From Metaphire vulgaris (Eukaryota; Annelida; Clitellata; Crassiclitellata; Megascolecidae): DNA of 64,000 nt. The position numbers were made by a program, and so were the translations under genes. Position 1 is the stretch's first letter. The number at the start of each line of letters is the position of its first letter. The notes under the pieces are model-generated. The model was not told where the DNA came from. It worked only from the letters and a program-made list of their open reading frames with translations, and ran no database searches. Positions 10,396-22,920 of this stretch are shown here, piece after piece. The stretch lies in NCBI GenBank assembly GCA_018105865.1, contig CM030834.1, forward strand, positions 5,811,257-5,875,256. The letters are read 5' to 3'.

Positions 10396-12498
10396 CTATG
10401 GCGGAAATGATTTAAGAAACAGGAAGGATTTAAGCTTAGACCTGAAGACTTGAGGAGATAGTGCAGGAATTATAGGAAACGGGCACTCAGATGTTATTGT
10501 TTGAAAGTGTCCAAGTGTGCGAAGGGAAGCTGGGATCGAGTTCCAGAGTTCAGGTGCAGCGTATGAGAAGGCACGGTTGCAAATTTTCAAGGATGATTGA
10601 TTTAGCGGGCGTGACAGAGTGTGAGATGAGATGACGAACGTGTGGGTCGAGGAGGCTGAGGGTTAATAGTGACCTAAGGTAGACAGGTTTTGATGACTGA
10701 AGTGAGCTATGTGTAAGTGTTATTATCTTATATTAGATACGTTCAGTTATTTAAAGCCAATGTAATGATTTTAGTATGGGTGAAATATGGGAGAATTTAG
10801 GTGACTTAGTAACAGCACGAGCAAGTGCATTTTGTATTGATTGCAATTTGTTGATAGAGGCTTTGGGAAGGTTATAGTAGAGGGAGTTACAATAATCTAA
10901 TTTGGAGTGGACTATTAAGGTGGCAATTGTGGAGGCAGTTTTAGTACCTAGGCAAAGGGCAAAGGCGACGAAGGTCACGAATATGAACATAGCTGGCTTT
11001 TGATAGTTGGGAGATTTGTGATTCGAAGTTTAGAAAAGAGTCAAATTTGAATCCGAGATTTCTAGCAGTTGGAACAGGGATTATTGTGGTGTCAGGAGCC
11101 AAAACTAGTTTAGGATTGTCAATTTTTTTGAGTTGTTGGGGTAGTCCGATTAAAAGAAACTCTGTCTTAGATGGGTTGAGAGCGAGGAGATTAGATGACA
11201 TCCATGCAGAGATTGACGAGAATGCAGATTGAAGCTCAATAATAGAAGCATTGAATGAAAGAGGTGAGAAGGACAGGAATAGCTGAGTGTCATCGGCATA
11301 GAGTTGGTGATTTAATCTGAGGGAATTAATTAGAGATGAAAGTGGTGTAGTGTAAAGGCTGAACAGTACAGGCCCGAGAACAGATCCTTGAGGCACTCCA
11401 TAATCTATAATATGAGAAAGAGAAATTTGGCCAAGACATGACACTTGAAAAGACCGAGATTTGAGATAAGATGCAAACCAGTTGTGAGCTTTTTCAGATA
11501 TGCCAAACCAGAGAGAGAGTCGCTCGAGCAGAATTTTGTGATCTATGGTATCAAATGCTGCAGAGAGATCAAGGAGACAAAGGCCAGTAACTTGTCGGAG
11601 ACCAATTGCAGTTAAGAGTCTGTCATAAATGTAGGCGAGGACAGTTTCAGTTGAGTGATGTTTAGTGTAGGCAGATTGATGAGCATTATATAGTGAGTTA
11701 CTTGAAAAGTGTTCATTCAGTCTGGAAAGCACAATTTTCTCAGTAAGTTTTGATAGAAGAGAAAGATTTGAGATGGGGCGATAGTTATTGAGATCTTCTC
11801 TGTCAAGACCAGGCTTTTTTTAGGAGAGGAGTGACAAAAGAGTTCTTGAATGAAGATGGGAAAGTGCCTGAGTTAAGAGAGAGGTTATTGATTCTAGTTA
11901 TGATAGGCATAAGCACGATGGCACACTGTTTGAGTAAAGAAGTAGGTATGGGATCTAGGTCACATTGTTTGTTTGGGAGAGAAAGTAGCAGTTTGGATAC
12001 CTCTTCATCAGTTGCAGGAGTGAAGCTGGATAAATTGCATGGGGGTTGTGGGGGAGAAGGGTAATGAGCAGAGGTGGTTTGAGTAATAGTGAAAGACTTA
12101 AGAACACTGCGAATCTTAGAGATTTTTGGAGAGAAGAAATTAGCAAAAGATTCAGCAAGTTCTGACAGAGAAATGGATTGAGGGAGAGGTTTTGATTCTT
12201 TGCGTTGGAAAAGATCATTTACGGTTTTCCAGAGCTTACGTGGGTTTGAGCTATTTGTTGAAATGATGTTAGAATAGTACTTCTTTTTGGCAGATGTAAG
12301 GAGATTATGGTAGCGGTTGGTGGCGGAACGAAGATTTAAAAGGTCAGATGGAGAATGTGTTCTATGGTATGTTCGTTCAAGACGTCTGCGAAATGACTTG
12401 AAAGCATGAATGAAAGAGTTATACCAGGGTTTGCTGTTGTGTGATGAAATAGGTCTTGTGATGATAGGAGCATGTTTATCAAGAAGACCGGATAACAC
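10396..12498 (-). pseudogene. LINE A reverse transcriptase
   Basis: The minus-strand frame 12498-11803 gives the linker and RT fingers, including KPWYNSFIHAFKSFRRRLER, DLDPIPTSLLKQC and SFVTPLLKK. After a frameshift at the A-run near 11815, the frame 11732-10941 holds TGLCLLDLSAAFDTIDHKIL (motif A), GVPQGSVLGPVLF (motif B) and HQLYADDTQLFLSF (intact YADD). A second frameshift near 10950 leads to TASTIATLIVHSKLDYCNSL, then FSYAAPELWNSIPASLR with a stop at 10396. It would be the target-primed reverse transcriptase of the element. All RT Asp residues are present, so only frameshifts disable it. Confidence 0.88.
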
Positions 12499-12829
12499 AG
12501 AATTGTATTTATTGATCAGTGACGGCAGAGAAGTGGGGGGGGGGGGAGGTTAGTAATTAGTTCAGATGATTTAATGTTGTCACAGAACAAGGCTACGTCA
12601 ATTTTGTTAAGACGGGGGAATGAGTAGGTGCCACGAGGCGGAGGAATTGGCGAGCAGATACTTAAAATGGAGAAGATGGGAAAATGATCAGAAGGAGAGA
12701 ATTGGCTAATTGCTGAAATTGGAGATAGTGATGAAGAAGAAGACGTGATGAGCAAGTATGTCCAAAAGTGTGAGTAGGAAGAGATATGTGTTGTGTGAGG
12801 TTAGTCTGAGTGAGCAGTTGTATGAATTG

Positions 12830-13660
12830 TATAGAGTTGGGATCATCACACTTATCAACATGTACATTAAAATCACCGGTAATTAAGAACTCATGTGGAG
12901 TTGTAGCTGCAGAGCCTAAAAGGAGGAAAATTAATCGAGGAATGTCATGAATGAGGTTAAATATTTTGATGATGTTGGGGGACGGTAACTGTTAAAAATA
13001 GTTAGTTTTGAGAGAGGAAGGATTGAGAGTGACAGATGAACATTCAAATGAGGAGAAATTAATTGATGAGGAGTTGCTAATTTGTATATGATCGCGAATA
13101 AGGAAAGCGGTGCCTCCACCTAAATTACTAGAGCAGTTGGTAGACTTTTTTGAACGAGGAAAACTTAGGAGGGAGAAGCCAGGTGGGGTTGCCTCAATCA
13201 GTTGACATGAAGTAGTAGACGGAGATACCCAGGTTTCAGTTAGTGCAACTATGTCTATGGTAGAAGAGTGAAGTGTGTGCGTTGGAAAGAGGTAGTCTAA
13301 TTTTATGTTAGTGAGTTCATGTAGTGAATGTGTGTGTTGAGGATTAGTGAGGGATCTAATGTTGAGAGTGTAGAGTGTTATGTGTGGTTGGGATGGTCCA
13401 GGATTTGGGTGGATATCGCCTGAAAGAGCAAGAAGGATGAAGATGATATTTGAGCGTCGGGTGAGACGGAAATGTGAACGGTGAATACGAAGATGTGAAC
13501 AACGGAGGGTTAAAGAAAAGGAGATAGGAATTTTGTTCAAATGTGAGTATTGATCAACGGCAGTGCGGTAGGTCCAGTGATTAATCGGTTTGCGTACATC
13601 AAGTTCCGAGGAAAAGAAATGAACAGTTAGAATAAACAAATAGAGAGGAAATAATGTCAT
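12830..13660 (-). pseudogene. LINE A: 2A-like peptide and AP endonuclease
   Basis: A 222-codon frame from 13660 carries a hydrophobic and basic N-terminus, then LALSGDIHPNPGP at residues 77-89 (13394-13430). That is a 2A-like ending D-I-x-x-N-P-G-P, located immediately before the endonuclease start (TLYTLNIRSLTNP). Endonuclease landmarks follow: DIVALTETWVSP, GGGTAFLIRDH, and after a frame change ITGDFNVHVDK at about 12850-12890. The C-terminal SDHFPIF-type segment is at about 12680. 2A-like peptides before APE domains are established in several LINE families. Here the usual Glu of D-x-E-x-N-P-G-P is His, so ribosome skipping is uncertain. Confidence 0.8.
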
Positions 13661-14064
13661 GATGTCAGGCTGAGATTAACGAGGAAAGTAAAAATGTGAA
13701 GAAAAGTCAAATTGTCTTTCAGCTCATGCAGCGGATCACAAGCTCAGCATGAGGTCAATAGTGCAGCCGATATTAGTGTGGAGTGAAATAATTTAATTTA
13801 AAAATTTAAAAGAAAAACTAAAAGAATGCTTGGAGTTAAATTACAAATAGTAACGGTAATGAAATGAGCGATGATAGGTCATGTTGATTCTAAGTTTATA
13901 AATTGTGGCGGAGTTAAATAAAAATAGTTAAAGAAAAATATACCGACATAAACAGCTGAAAACGTCTTAAAATTAAAGAGTAAAATTTTAAAAGTTCGCA
14001 AGAACAATATCGGAATTTGTCGAATTAATTAACAAACTCTACGGAACAAAATCTCGAGCGTTTA

Positions 14065-14345
14065 CAATGGCGTAACGTGGGGGGGCGGGGGCACTTTGTT
14101 GACTGCCCCCCGGGCCCCGAGGCCCCTAAAGAGGGGGTCTAAGCTAGGGTTAGGTTAGGGTTAACCTAACTTCTTAACCCTAACAACCCTAACCCTAGAA
14201 ATGAACGTGCTGACGACCTTTTTTTCGTTTTTGCTCGTCAGGATAAAAAGGAGGTGATGACTTTTTTTTGCTCGTCAGCACGAAACTTTGGGGCCCCCAT
14301 GGAAAAGATGCCCCCCGGGCCCCCAAAAGTCACGCTACGCCACTG
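14065..14345. mobile_element. hAT MITE with telomere-like core
   Basis: A 281-bp element with terminal inverted repeats CAATGGCGTAACGT and CAGTGGCGTAGCGT (right end, reverse complement). It is flanked by the perfect 8-bp direct repeat AGCGTTTA at 14057-14064 and 14346-14353. An 8-bp TSD with CAGTGGCGT ends is the hAT signature. The inside is G/C-run rich. The centre (14144-14198) is an inverted array of TTAGGG/CCCTAA-like words. Two copies of the GACCTTTTTTTGCTCGTC-type motif follow at 14216 and 14261. Confidence 0.9.
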
Positions 14346-14394
14346 AGCGTTTAGTCTGCATCACTGCCCTCTATACACTATTATATTAGTTTGA

Positions 14395-15075
14395 AATGGA
14401 GTGTGCTTTCCACTAATATAGCTTGTAAAGAGTGCTGCAATCATACAGTACGAAGAGTTGCATTGTCATCGACCGAAGTTTTGTCAGGATACTTCATCCA
14501 TGTAATTATCTGGCATAGGAGCTCATCAAAGTTTTCCTGTTTTCCAGTTCATGTAAGAATGGCGGCCATATGTCAAAGGTATAGCCTCGACGACCTGGTT
14601 ATGAATTCGTTCTGCTACAGTTTTCAGCAACTGTGCATTGCTGACCTCAATAGAGCACAATGCGGCCTCAGTGTATGTCCCTCCTGCTGCCGCACCATTT
14701 CGCTGACGTTTTTTGCGGCCTCACATGTGAACCCATTTCTTTAAGAATGTCCTTTACGTAGCTTGACGTTGCAATAGAGAGTCCAAAATAGTCCAAAGTT
14801 TGAAATGATGCACTTGTAGTCAATCAGTAGACTTTGCAGGGTACGTAATTCATGATTAGGCTATCTAGCACTACCTCACATACATAAATGAAGAAAATAG
14901 TCTTTGTTTCTCTGAGTTTCACTCGCTGATGGTGCTCTGCGTTTTCATATGTTAGCGGTTTATGATCACTGACATATTTCCGCCAGCACCCACGATGATA
15001 GCAAATTTCAACCGCAAAGGCTTTCTCCTTAGTAGGAGTATTGTCTATTAATGTACACAACCTTTGTCGTAAAAC
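14395..15075 (-). pseudogene. Orphan element protein, N-terminal fragment
   Basis: Minus strand from about 15065: open frame CTLIDNTPTKEKAF, ICYHRGCWRKYVSDHKPL, VKLRETKTIFFIYVCEVVLD. It then continues with stops through DYFGLSIATSSYVKDILKEM to MTMQLFVLYDCSTLYKLY near 14400. The CYHR.CWRKY...FF.HV pattern resembles recurrent uncharacterised invertebrate proteins that go on to a DNDDF...HRTNV region, which is found at 9960-10173. Function unknown. The family looks mobile because it is multi-copy here. Confidence 0.45.
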
Positions 15076-15117
15076 ATCGTCGTCTATATATTATGTGACT
15101 TGAATTTATTCCAAGCA

Positions 15118-16185
15118 TCGACAGTTGGAGAAAGAGAGGTGAGAAGCATAGGAAGGGGCCTTGAAATCTTCATCTGCTTTGTGGACTATGAAAAAGCATT
15201 TGATTGAGTGGACTGGACAAAACTGATGAGGGGACTCAGAAAAATAAGAATATACTATAGAGACAGAAAACTCATCGGAAACATGTACATGAATCAATCA
15301 ATATCTATCCGCCTGAATGGAAAAGACTCTGAATCAGGAACTCTGGAAAAGGGTAAGACAAGGATGCCATCTCTCACCTTCTCTTCTTAGAAGAGAAGCC
15401 ATTGAGAACAGAGAAGGTGGAGTAGCGTCGGTGGAAAAAGGGTAAAGGGACATAGGATTTGCTGATGACCAGGTAAACTATGGCAAACACCAACTATGGA
15501 TTTCAGAGGTTGCTGGACTCTCTTACCACACCATCAAAGGATTACGGAATGAAAATCAATTTAGAGAAGACAAAGGCAATGAAAATCAGTAGAGATGGTG
15601 AAGAAATGAAATTAAATCATTCAAGGAGTGGAAATTGAACAGGTAGAAAATTCTGCTATCGTGGTATCCTCTGCTTGATAAGAGCGCCAAGTGTCATAAC
15701 GAAATAAGAAGAATTGCTATGAGGAAAGAAGAAATTTTAGCCGAGATATGAAAAGGCGATTGGTCAAAACACTAATCTGGCCAGAGACACTTTATGGATC
15801 AACAACTTGGATGCTCGGAAAGAAAGACATAAAGAGACTAGGGGCATTCGAAATGTGACTCTGGCGAAAAATGAAAAAAATCAGCTGGACAAAGACTCTG
15901 GAAGAGGAGAGAAGATAAGAAATGCCTGATAAACACTATTCATACAAGACAAAAGAAGTGGATAGGCCATGTTCTGAGAGAAGAATCAAACCTACGAAGA
16001 GAAGTACTAGAATGAAAGATAAATGAGAAAGACTAGAAAGGGCGACCAAGGACATCGATGCTGGAGTGAATGTTCGACACTACGGAAAAATCAAGTATGG
16101 TTTTCAGCCCTGAATAGAAAAGCTCAAGATAGAGAGGAGTGGCGACGTATGGAACCTGTCTTTGGACAGAGTACCTGAAAAAGAA
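15118..16185 (+). pseudogene. RTE-like LINE (family B1), 5'-truncated
   Basis: Plus-strand fragment matching 49320-50437: RGLEIFICFVDYEKAFD followed by a stop (motif A), then RKIRIYYRDRKLIGNMYMNQ, a decayed motif B, and IGFADDQVNYGKHQ (FADD kept). The C-terminal region includes TLWPETLYGSTTWMLGKKDI and KKWIGHVLREESNLRREVL-type sequence. It ends in GTACCTGAAAAAGAAGAA, the GAA-type tail seen in the other copies. Many frameshifts and stops. Confidence 0.85.
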
Positions 16186-16581
16186 GAATCGGCAGTCGAT
16201 AACAAGAGCAAATGATTGTCACGGCAGGGTTTTTTAGATTGATTGCATGGCATACCACACTGCTACCAAATTAGCCATTAATTGACGAACTATACTGACT
16301 GAGTTAGAATTGAATTGTATAGTTCGTAATCTACAACATACACACATATTAGCATAGCTTCACTAAATTACATGCTACAGTTATTGGCTCAGTAAGCTTC
16401 ATACAAGGTTACTATAATTTCAGATACACTATTAAGTCAGATGTTTTTCATAAAATGCAATAACTGCATTATTGACAATGCATGTCGTCATTGAAGTGCT
16501 CAAATGAAATGTGCAAAACTGTGAATAATTATATTAAGAATGTGCACAAAACGCTAAGTTTAATGTTAACAATAATTATCA
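16186..16581. other. Unassigned AT-rich stretch
   Basis: No coding signal or recognisable repeat. Confidence 0.5.
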
Positions 16582-16975
16582 TGGCTATGCTAACCCGAAC
16601 ACACATTGCACTAACGTCTGTTACGTTCAATCGCTAATATGGTGGACGGCAACCTTTTTTAAATGTAATGTAGCCAACTTTAGACATAACCATCTTATAA
16701 CAAGTGTTATTGTGAACCTCTATGCACATTTGATCAAAATTTGTCAAAAAATTTCGACAGTTATTTAATTTAATCTTTCGGTAAATATATCCATTGGCGG
16801 CCATCTTGGATTTTGAACACTTGCGTAGTTAGCCGCCAAAATTGAGAGGGACATTGGAGCTAAATCTTCTTCTAATAGTCCAAGGTACATGAACCAGCAA
16901 TAAAAAAGGTAGGAACAAAATGGTCACGGATATCACTACAACGAAATGGCTTACAGATGACCCTAATAGAAAGCT
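16582..16975 (+). repeat. Inverted repeat arm B
   Basis: Reverse-complement counterpart of 9645-10012. On the plus strand it encodes ANPNTHCTNVCYVQ followed by SLIWWTATFFKC, the same orphan-protein end as arm A on its minus strand. Arm B carries a short extra segment containing GATATCACTACAACGAAAT, a word also found at 17300. Confidence 0.85.
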
Positions 16976-17094
16976 GTTGTCCTGCTTCCACCACGGAGAT
17001 CTTTTCGCTGGTTGCCGGTCTGTAGATAGTGCTTGGCAAGGCTATTTATTCTCCATCGGCCAACAGTAAGCACTGAACAAAATGTGGTGCAGCA

Positions 17095-17473
17095 AATTTG
17101 AATAGCGCTTATCGGCTAACCGCGTTATAGTTAAAATTAGAATCGAGAATCAGGCCACGCGCAATGCGCATGCGTATGCAAATGTGGACAGTAAATAGTT
17201 GAATGCGAGCGGTATTTGAGAAAATATTAAATACTAAATTCATGCCGTTAACTCTGCACTCGAGCCAACGTTTTAATTCAACAACAGAATTGCCTTCGAT
17301 ATCACTACAACGAAATTTTGCTCCTGGAAAGTCAGATTCTAACAACTTTATTTAAAAAAACGCGCTGCTTGACGCCATGTAACCCTCGTGTTCATTGGCT
17401 GCTCGCTGTTCGCATTTGCACAAACTTGCGCGCGCAGCCTTGCCCTAATTATTGTCGATAAGCGCTATCTATT
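17095..17473. repeat. MITE-like segment with short terminal inverted repeats
   Basis: ATAGCGCTTATCG at 17102 and its complement CGATAAGCGCTAT at 17456 bracket about 370 bp without coding content. No convincing target duplication was seen, so this is tentative. Confidence 0.4.
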
Positions 17474-17479
17474 AAACTT

Positions 17480-17612
17480 ATCATGATTTAAAGTGGCTTA
17501 GGAGGCATTACTGCCTGTGTGAAAGCCACTAGGGGCACTAACGGGGCTTGAACCCGCTCCGTCAGCCTGACGCTCCAGCACGCAACCCACTCTGCCACTT
17601 TCCGCCCACCCA
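17480..17612 (-). mobile_element. tRNA-derived SINE with LINE-type 3' end
   Basis: On the minus strand the head resembles a tRNA gene. It has an A-box-like TGGCAGAGTGGG (17586-17597) and a B-box-like GGGTTCAAGCC (17545-17555) at tRNA spacing. The tail (17493-17529) is a two-level hairpin, GTGGCTTTCACACAGGC...AAGCCAC, that matches the 3' end of the LINE at 17705-18915. Sharing a 3' end with a LINE is the established way SINEs borrow LINE reverse transcriptase. The tRNA part does not fold as a convincing functional tRNA. Confidence 0.75.
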
Positions 17613-17704
17613 CCATAACCCTAAACCTCGTCATTCCTTCTATGAATCTACAATGATAAATAAATAACCATTCCTCTATCTTAAAATGTATATCTACATA
17701 ATAT

Positions 17705-18915
17705 AGGTAATCATCAATCTGGAGGAGGTTTTTGATAATCTAGACAAGGGCAAGGGAGTAGACATAATATATTTAGATTTTGCCAAAGCTTTTGATAAAG
17801 TACCCCATATAAGGCTGGCTGCCAAACTGAAGTCCTGTGGAATAAGGGGCAATATTCTCAGATGGATTGAAAATTGGTTGAAGGGAAGAAGACAGAAGGT
17901 TGGCATTAGGGGAGGCCATTCGCAATGGGCAAGAGTTATCAGTGGAGTGCCTCAGGGCTCAGTGCTTGGGCCATTACTTTTTCTAATATATATAAATGAT
18001 ATCGATGAAGGATTACTGTCCAAAATTTCAAAGTTTGCCGATGACACAAAGTTATGCAGAAATATAGACTCGGAGGATGATGCAAAAATTTTACAAGAAG
18101 ATCTAAGGAAATTGTTTCAGTGGTCTGTGGACTGGCAGATGCTTTTCAATATTGATAAATGTTCTGTAATGCATGTTGGGAAGTCTAATAATGGTAATGA
18201 ATATTCTTTAGGGGAAGGTTCTAACCACAACAGAAAAAGAAAGAGACTTGGGGATAATCACCCATAGAAGTATGAATCCATCTCACCAATGCATGGAGGC
18301 AGCAAAAAGGGAAACCAAATGTTGGGAATGGTGAAAAGGACAATTGTGAGTCGTGACAAAGAGATAATCATTAAACTTTATAAGTCATTAGTAAGGCCTC
18401 ATCTGGAATACTGTGTTCAGGCTTGGAATCCATTCTTGAAAAAGATATAGAACTTTTAGAAAAAGTGCAAAGACGAGCAACGAAGATGGTCAATGGGTGC
18501 CATAATTTAAGCTACGAAAAAGACTTCAATATTGTGGACTGACAACATTAGAAAGGAGAAGAGAAAGAGGGATTTGATAGAAACATACAAAATAATGACT
18601 GGGAAAGTAGATGTGCCATATGATCGATTCTTTACATTGGCACACTATAGCAGCACAAGAGGCCACAAGTGCAAAATGTTTAAGCAGAGGGTTGGTCCAA
18701 GAAAGAAAAACTTTTTTAGTGCAAGGGTTGTGGACAAATGGAACAGTTTGGATGAGGTGGGAGTGACAGTTGAAACAGTGAACGGATTCAAAGGCTATCT
18801 AGATAAACTAGGTTATTGAATGCGAATGGTTACATCAGTGGTTTTCACACAGGCTTACTTAGCCTCCTAAACCACTTAAAATCACATTATTATTATTATT
18901 ATATTATTATAATCA
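17705..18915 (+). pseudogene. CR1/Rex1-like LINE RT, SINE partner
   Basis: Plus-strand RT with GVDIIYLDFAKAFDKVPHI (motif A), VISGVPQGSVLGPLLFLIYI (motif B) and ISKFADDTKLCRNID (intact FADD). Frameshifts near 18240-18540 separate the post-RT region, with KLYKSLVRPHLEYCVQAWNP, LIETYKIMTGKVD and FFSARVVDKWNSLDEV, which stops at 18817. The element is 5'-truncated before motif A and ends with a hairpin (18838-18875) and a TTA-rich tail (18888-18912). It is relatively well preserved, suggesting recent insertion. Confidence 0.88.
18838..18875 (+). other. Conserved LINE 3' hairpin
   Basis: Outer stem GTGGTTT/AAACCAC and inner stem AGGCT/AGCCT. The SINE at 17480-17612 has the same structure with GTGGCTT/AAGCCAC and AGGCA/TGCCT. 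One pair in each stem differs by a compensatory change, which supports selection on an RNA structure recognised by the LINE reverse transcriptase. Confidence 0.75.
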
Positions 18916-19221
18916 AGAATCATTACAAGTTTTGCACCATGTATAATAATAAACTAAACTAACACAAGCACATGAATTATTTAACTAGTTTTCAGAGAAA
19001 TATGATATAACCATTAATATCAAAATTATTAGAAGTGCCCAATGAAGTTGTTTACATTATATGAAAAGTTTATATCTAATACAAAACCCTGATAACACCT
19101 TAATATCTTACAAATAATTCTGTCATTTTTGTGTATTTTTAAAAATCCAAATAACTTAGTTTATAAATTGTAATGCAAAAGAACTGAAGTTTATCACTTG
19201 CAAAATATTGAGCAGTGCATT

Positions 19222-19520
19222 CTCTATTTGACTTCCTTTGACTTAGCACTCGTCGTTTTCGCACTTGGCAGGCAAAGATGTGTTGCAGGAGAAATGCATC
19301 TGTTTTTTGGGTTCGTTTTTGTGGAAAACACCAAAGAAATTTTCTATATATTCGACAGAGAGTTTGTTAACGCTACACACGGCGCCCCTGTGTCGCAAGC
19401 GAGCCTCATGGCTACAGCCTATTTTCGCTGTTTTTCCGTCAGCACTAGTACAACTCCTTCTTTATATTTTCTTCCACTTATCCGCATTTCTTTTACGTTT
19501 TCTAGAGTTACTTGACGGTG
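19222..19520 (-). pseudogene. Fragment of a Cys-rich orphan protein family
   Basis: One minus-strand frame reads SRKRKRNADKWKK, then a stop, then GKTAKIGCSHEARLRHRGAV followed by KLSVEYIENFFGVFHKN. The arrangement of basic RKRxRN..WKK, Cys pair, then KLS-(E/Y)...FF resembles uncharacterised, probably transposon-related proteins I remember from arthropods. Weak call with one internal stop. Confidence 0.3.
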
Positions 19521-19739
19521 AAACAGTTTCGTCAAAACTTTCTAAATCGTTGCATCACAGATTATGATTGGCTGTTCTACTTAACATATTATGGAACTAA
19601 AACACGAACCTACTTGTCTGGTTTTGAATCCAACTGCGTTTTTCTAACGCTATTTAAGAGGTTACCTACATACAATGTTTTGGACAATCTCGTTTTGTGA
19701 GAATATGGCCCTATGGACAAGGATGTCAAACACCAATGT

Positions 19740-21450
<1,711 letters not shown>

Positions 21451-21454
21451 GCGG

Positions 21455-22920
21455 TAACGGCGGTTACGACGGTATGACGGTACGACGCTTCGTCGGTCAC
21501 GGGGCTGCTGTCAGTAGTTGTTAATTGAAAGAGAACGTCTTTCGTTCTAAAGCTGATCGGCGCATGTTCGATTCGTTTATAAGTTTTGTGTACTGTACTG
21601 TAGCATACTAGTCAAAAGCATGTAAATCTAAACTGCATTCAAACTTGACTGACGTTCACCTGCAGTCTGTTATAAGAATTTTTACTCCCGAATTTGACTA
21701 TTAATTGAAATAGAATGAGATAGAAAGAAGAAATTGAGTTTTTTATGCTGATTGCAGATTTGTACATGCAGCAAAACTTTTCAGCGGCTAGTTAAAGTAG
21801 TCAGCGAGATTATGTCACAACAAGCAAATGGTATTCTAGAGAGAACCTCAAAATGCTATTCGTGTGAAAAAAAATTTGCGCAATCGCGCATCAATAGGTA
21901 GAGCGGACGTATAGCCTAACATATGTGAGTGCCACTAAGTTTAGCTTGGTTAAATAAGATGCACTTTTGGCGTGGAGCTGAATTCTTCAACGGTGGTAAG
22001 GTGGCTATGTCATCAAACGCAGTGCATAATTGGTGTACAATTTTAATATATAATATTATTTTAAAAATTTAAATGTAGTCTAGCTTTTGGAGAAGAATTT
22101 TATGGTATAGTGTGTCAAAGCAACTTACAAATCAAGCAAGATAGTCACAATGCGTTGCTAATGTTGAATATTGCATGAATCATGCCATAAGTCCGCATTT
22201 ATAAATAAACCTTCCTCAACCCTTAACTTATTTTAAATCGCTCTATATTTTTTTGGCTGATCTGTCAATCATTGCTATTTATGTTGAACTAAAAATACCA
22301 TACACATGATAGCTTATTGTCTTTGGCATAATGCTAAATGCTATAATTCGCGAATTTCCTTAAGAAAGTTGATGCTAAAGACCAAGGTCATGGACTATAA
22401 TAAATACTGGAGGATATACAAATCAATTATCTCTGCATATATGAATGGTGTATATCTACTTTTAAAATGTTCAGAACCAAGTCGTCAAGGCTATTATATT
22501 ATTTTAAACAGGCATTTAATGTGGAATTTCCAGATCTCTCAATACCGGATTGGCAAGAAACGAATCACGTGACTTCAAAGCCTATTTGTTAAAAGCCACA
22601 GCCATTGGCTTCAATTGCATCGGGGTGGATCAGTGTTTTCCGAGCATATCTTGGAGAAATCCCTGCTCTTTAGGTAGTAGGTTTGGATCAAATCGCTAAA
22701 AGAAGTGTCTATATAGTGTCGAAGTGAAGATATTTTGCACCAATTTGTGCAAAATTACAAACTGGAATCAGAGTAAAGATTGCAGAGTCTGCTTGAGCAC
22801 ACGATTCAGCATTCGAGACGGAATGGGTTGCTTACAGTCACTGTGGTAAGTTAATTTAATATTAATGAATAGCATCAGCATAGGCTCTGCGGCACTTAAT
22901 TTCTTTCAAAAGCTATCAGA
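21455..22920. other. Unassigned non-coding stretch
   Basis: About 1.46 kb of AT-rich sequence. I see no coding sequence, family repeat or terminal repeat pair. A short frame at 22306-22572 has no recognisable similarity. Confidence 0.5.

Larger units (their letters stand above)
10230..13690 (-). mobile_element. Near-complete L2/CR1-like LINE (family A)
   Basis: A 3.4-kb minus-strand LINE with a 2A-like motif, AP endonuclease, RT and C-terminal region. The 3' UTR at 10230-10395 ends in GCGCTATAGAAATCCACGAG-type sequence and a short (ACTT)n tail. About four frameshifts interrupt it (near 10950, 11815, 12540 in a G-run, and 12750), but the key motifs remain. Four other partial copies occur in the window: 29735-29872, 30225-30400, 31747-33190 (split) and 48287-51305 (split). 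The 5' UTR probably extends into 13690-14050. Confidence 0.9.

Noticed and set aside
14144..14198. True interstitial telomere
   Set aside because: Only a few imperfect TTAGGG-like words in inverted arrangement inside a MITE with clear ends.
14391..14744. 117-codon plus-strand frame
   Set aside because: Antisense to the orphan-element protein fragment, which shows recognisable motifs on the minus strand.
17095..17473. Confident DNA transposon
   Set aside because: The 13-bp inverted ends are clear but there is no target duplication or family copy, so it is kept only as a tentative repeat.
17528..17605. Functional tRNA gene on the minus strand
   Set aside because: A- and B-box-like words are present, but the sequence is fused to a LINE-type 3' tail and lacks a convincing acceptor stem, so it is called a SINE.
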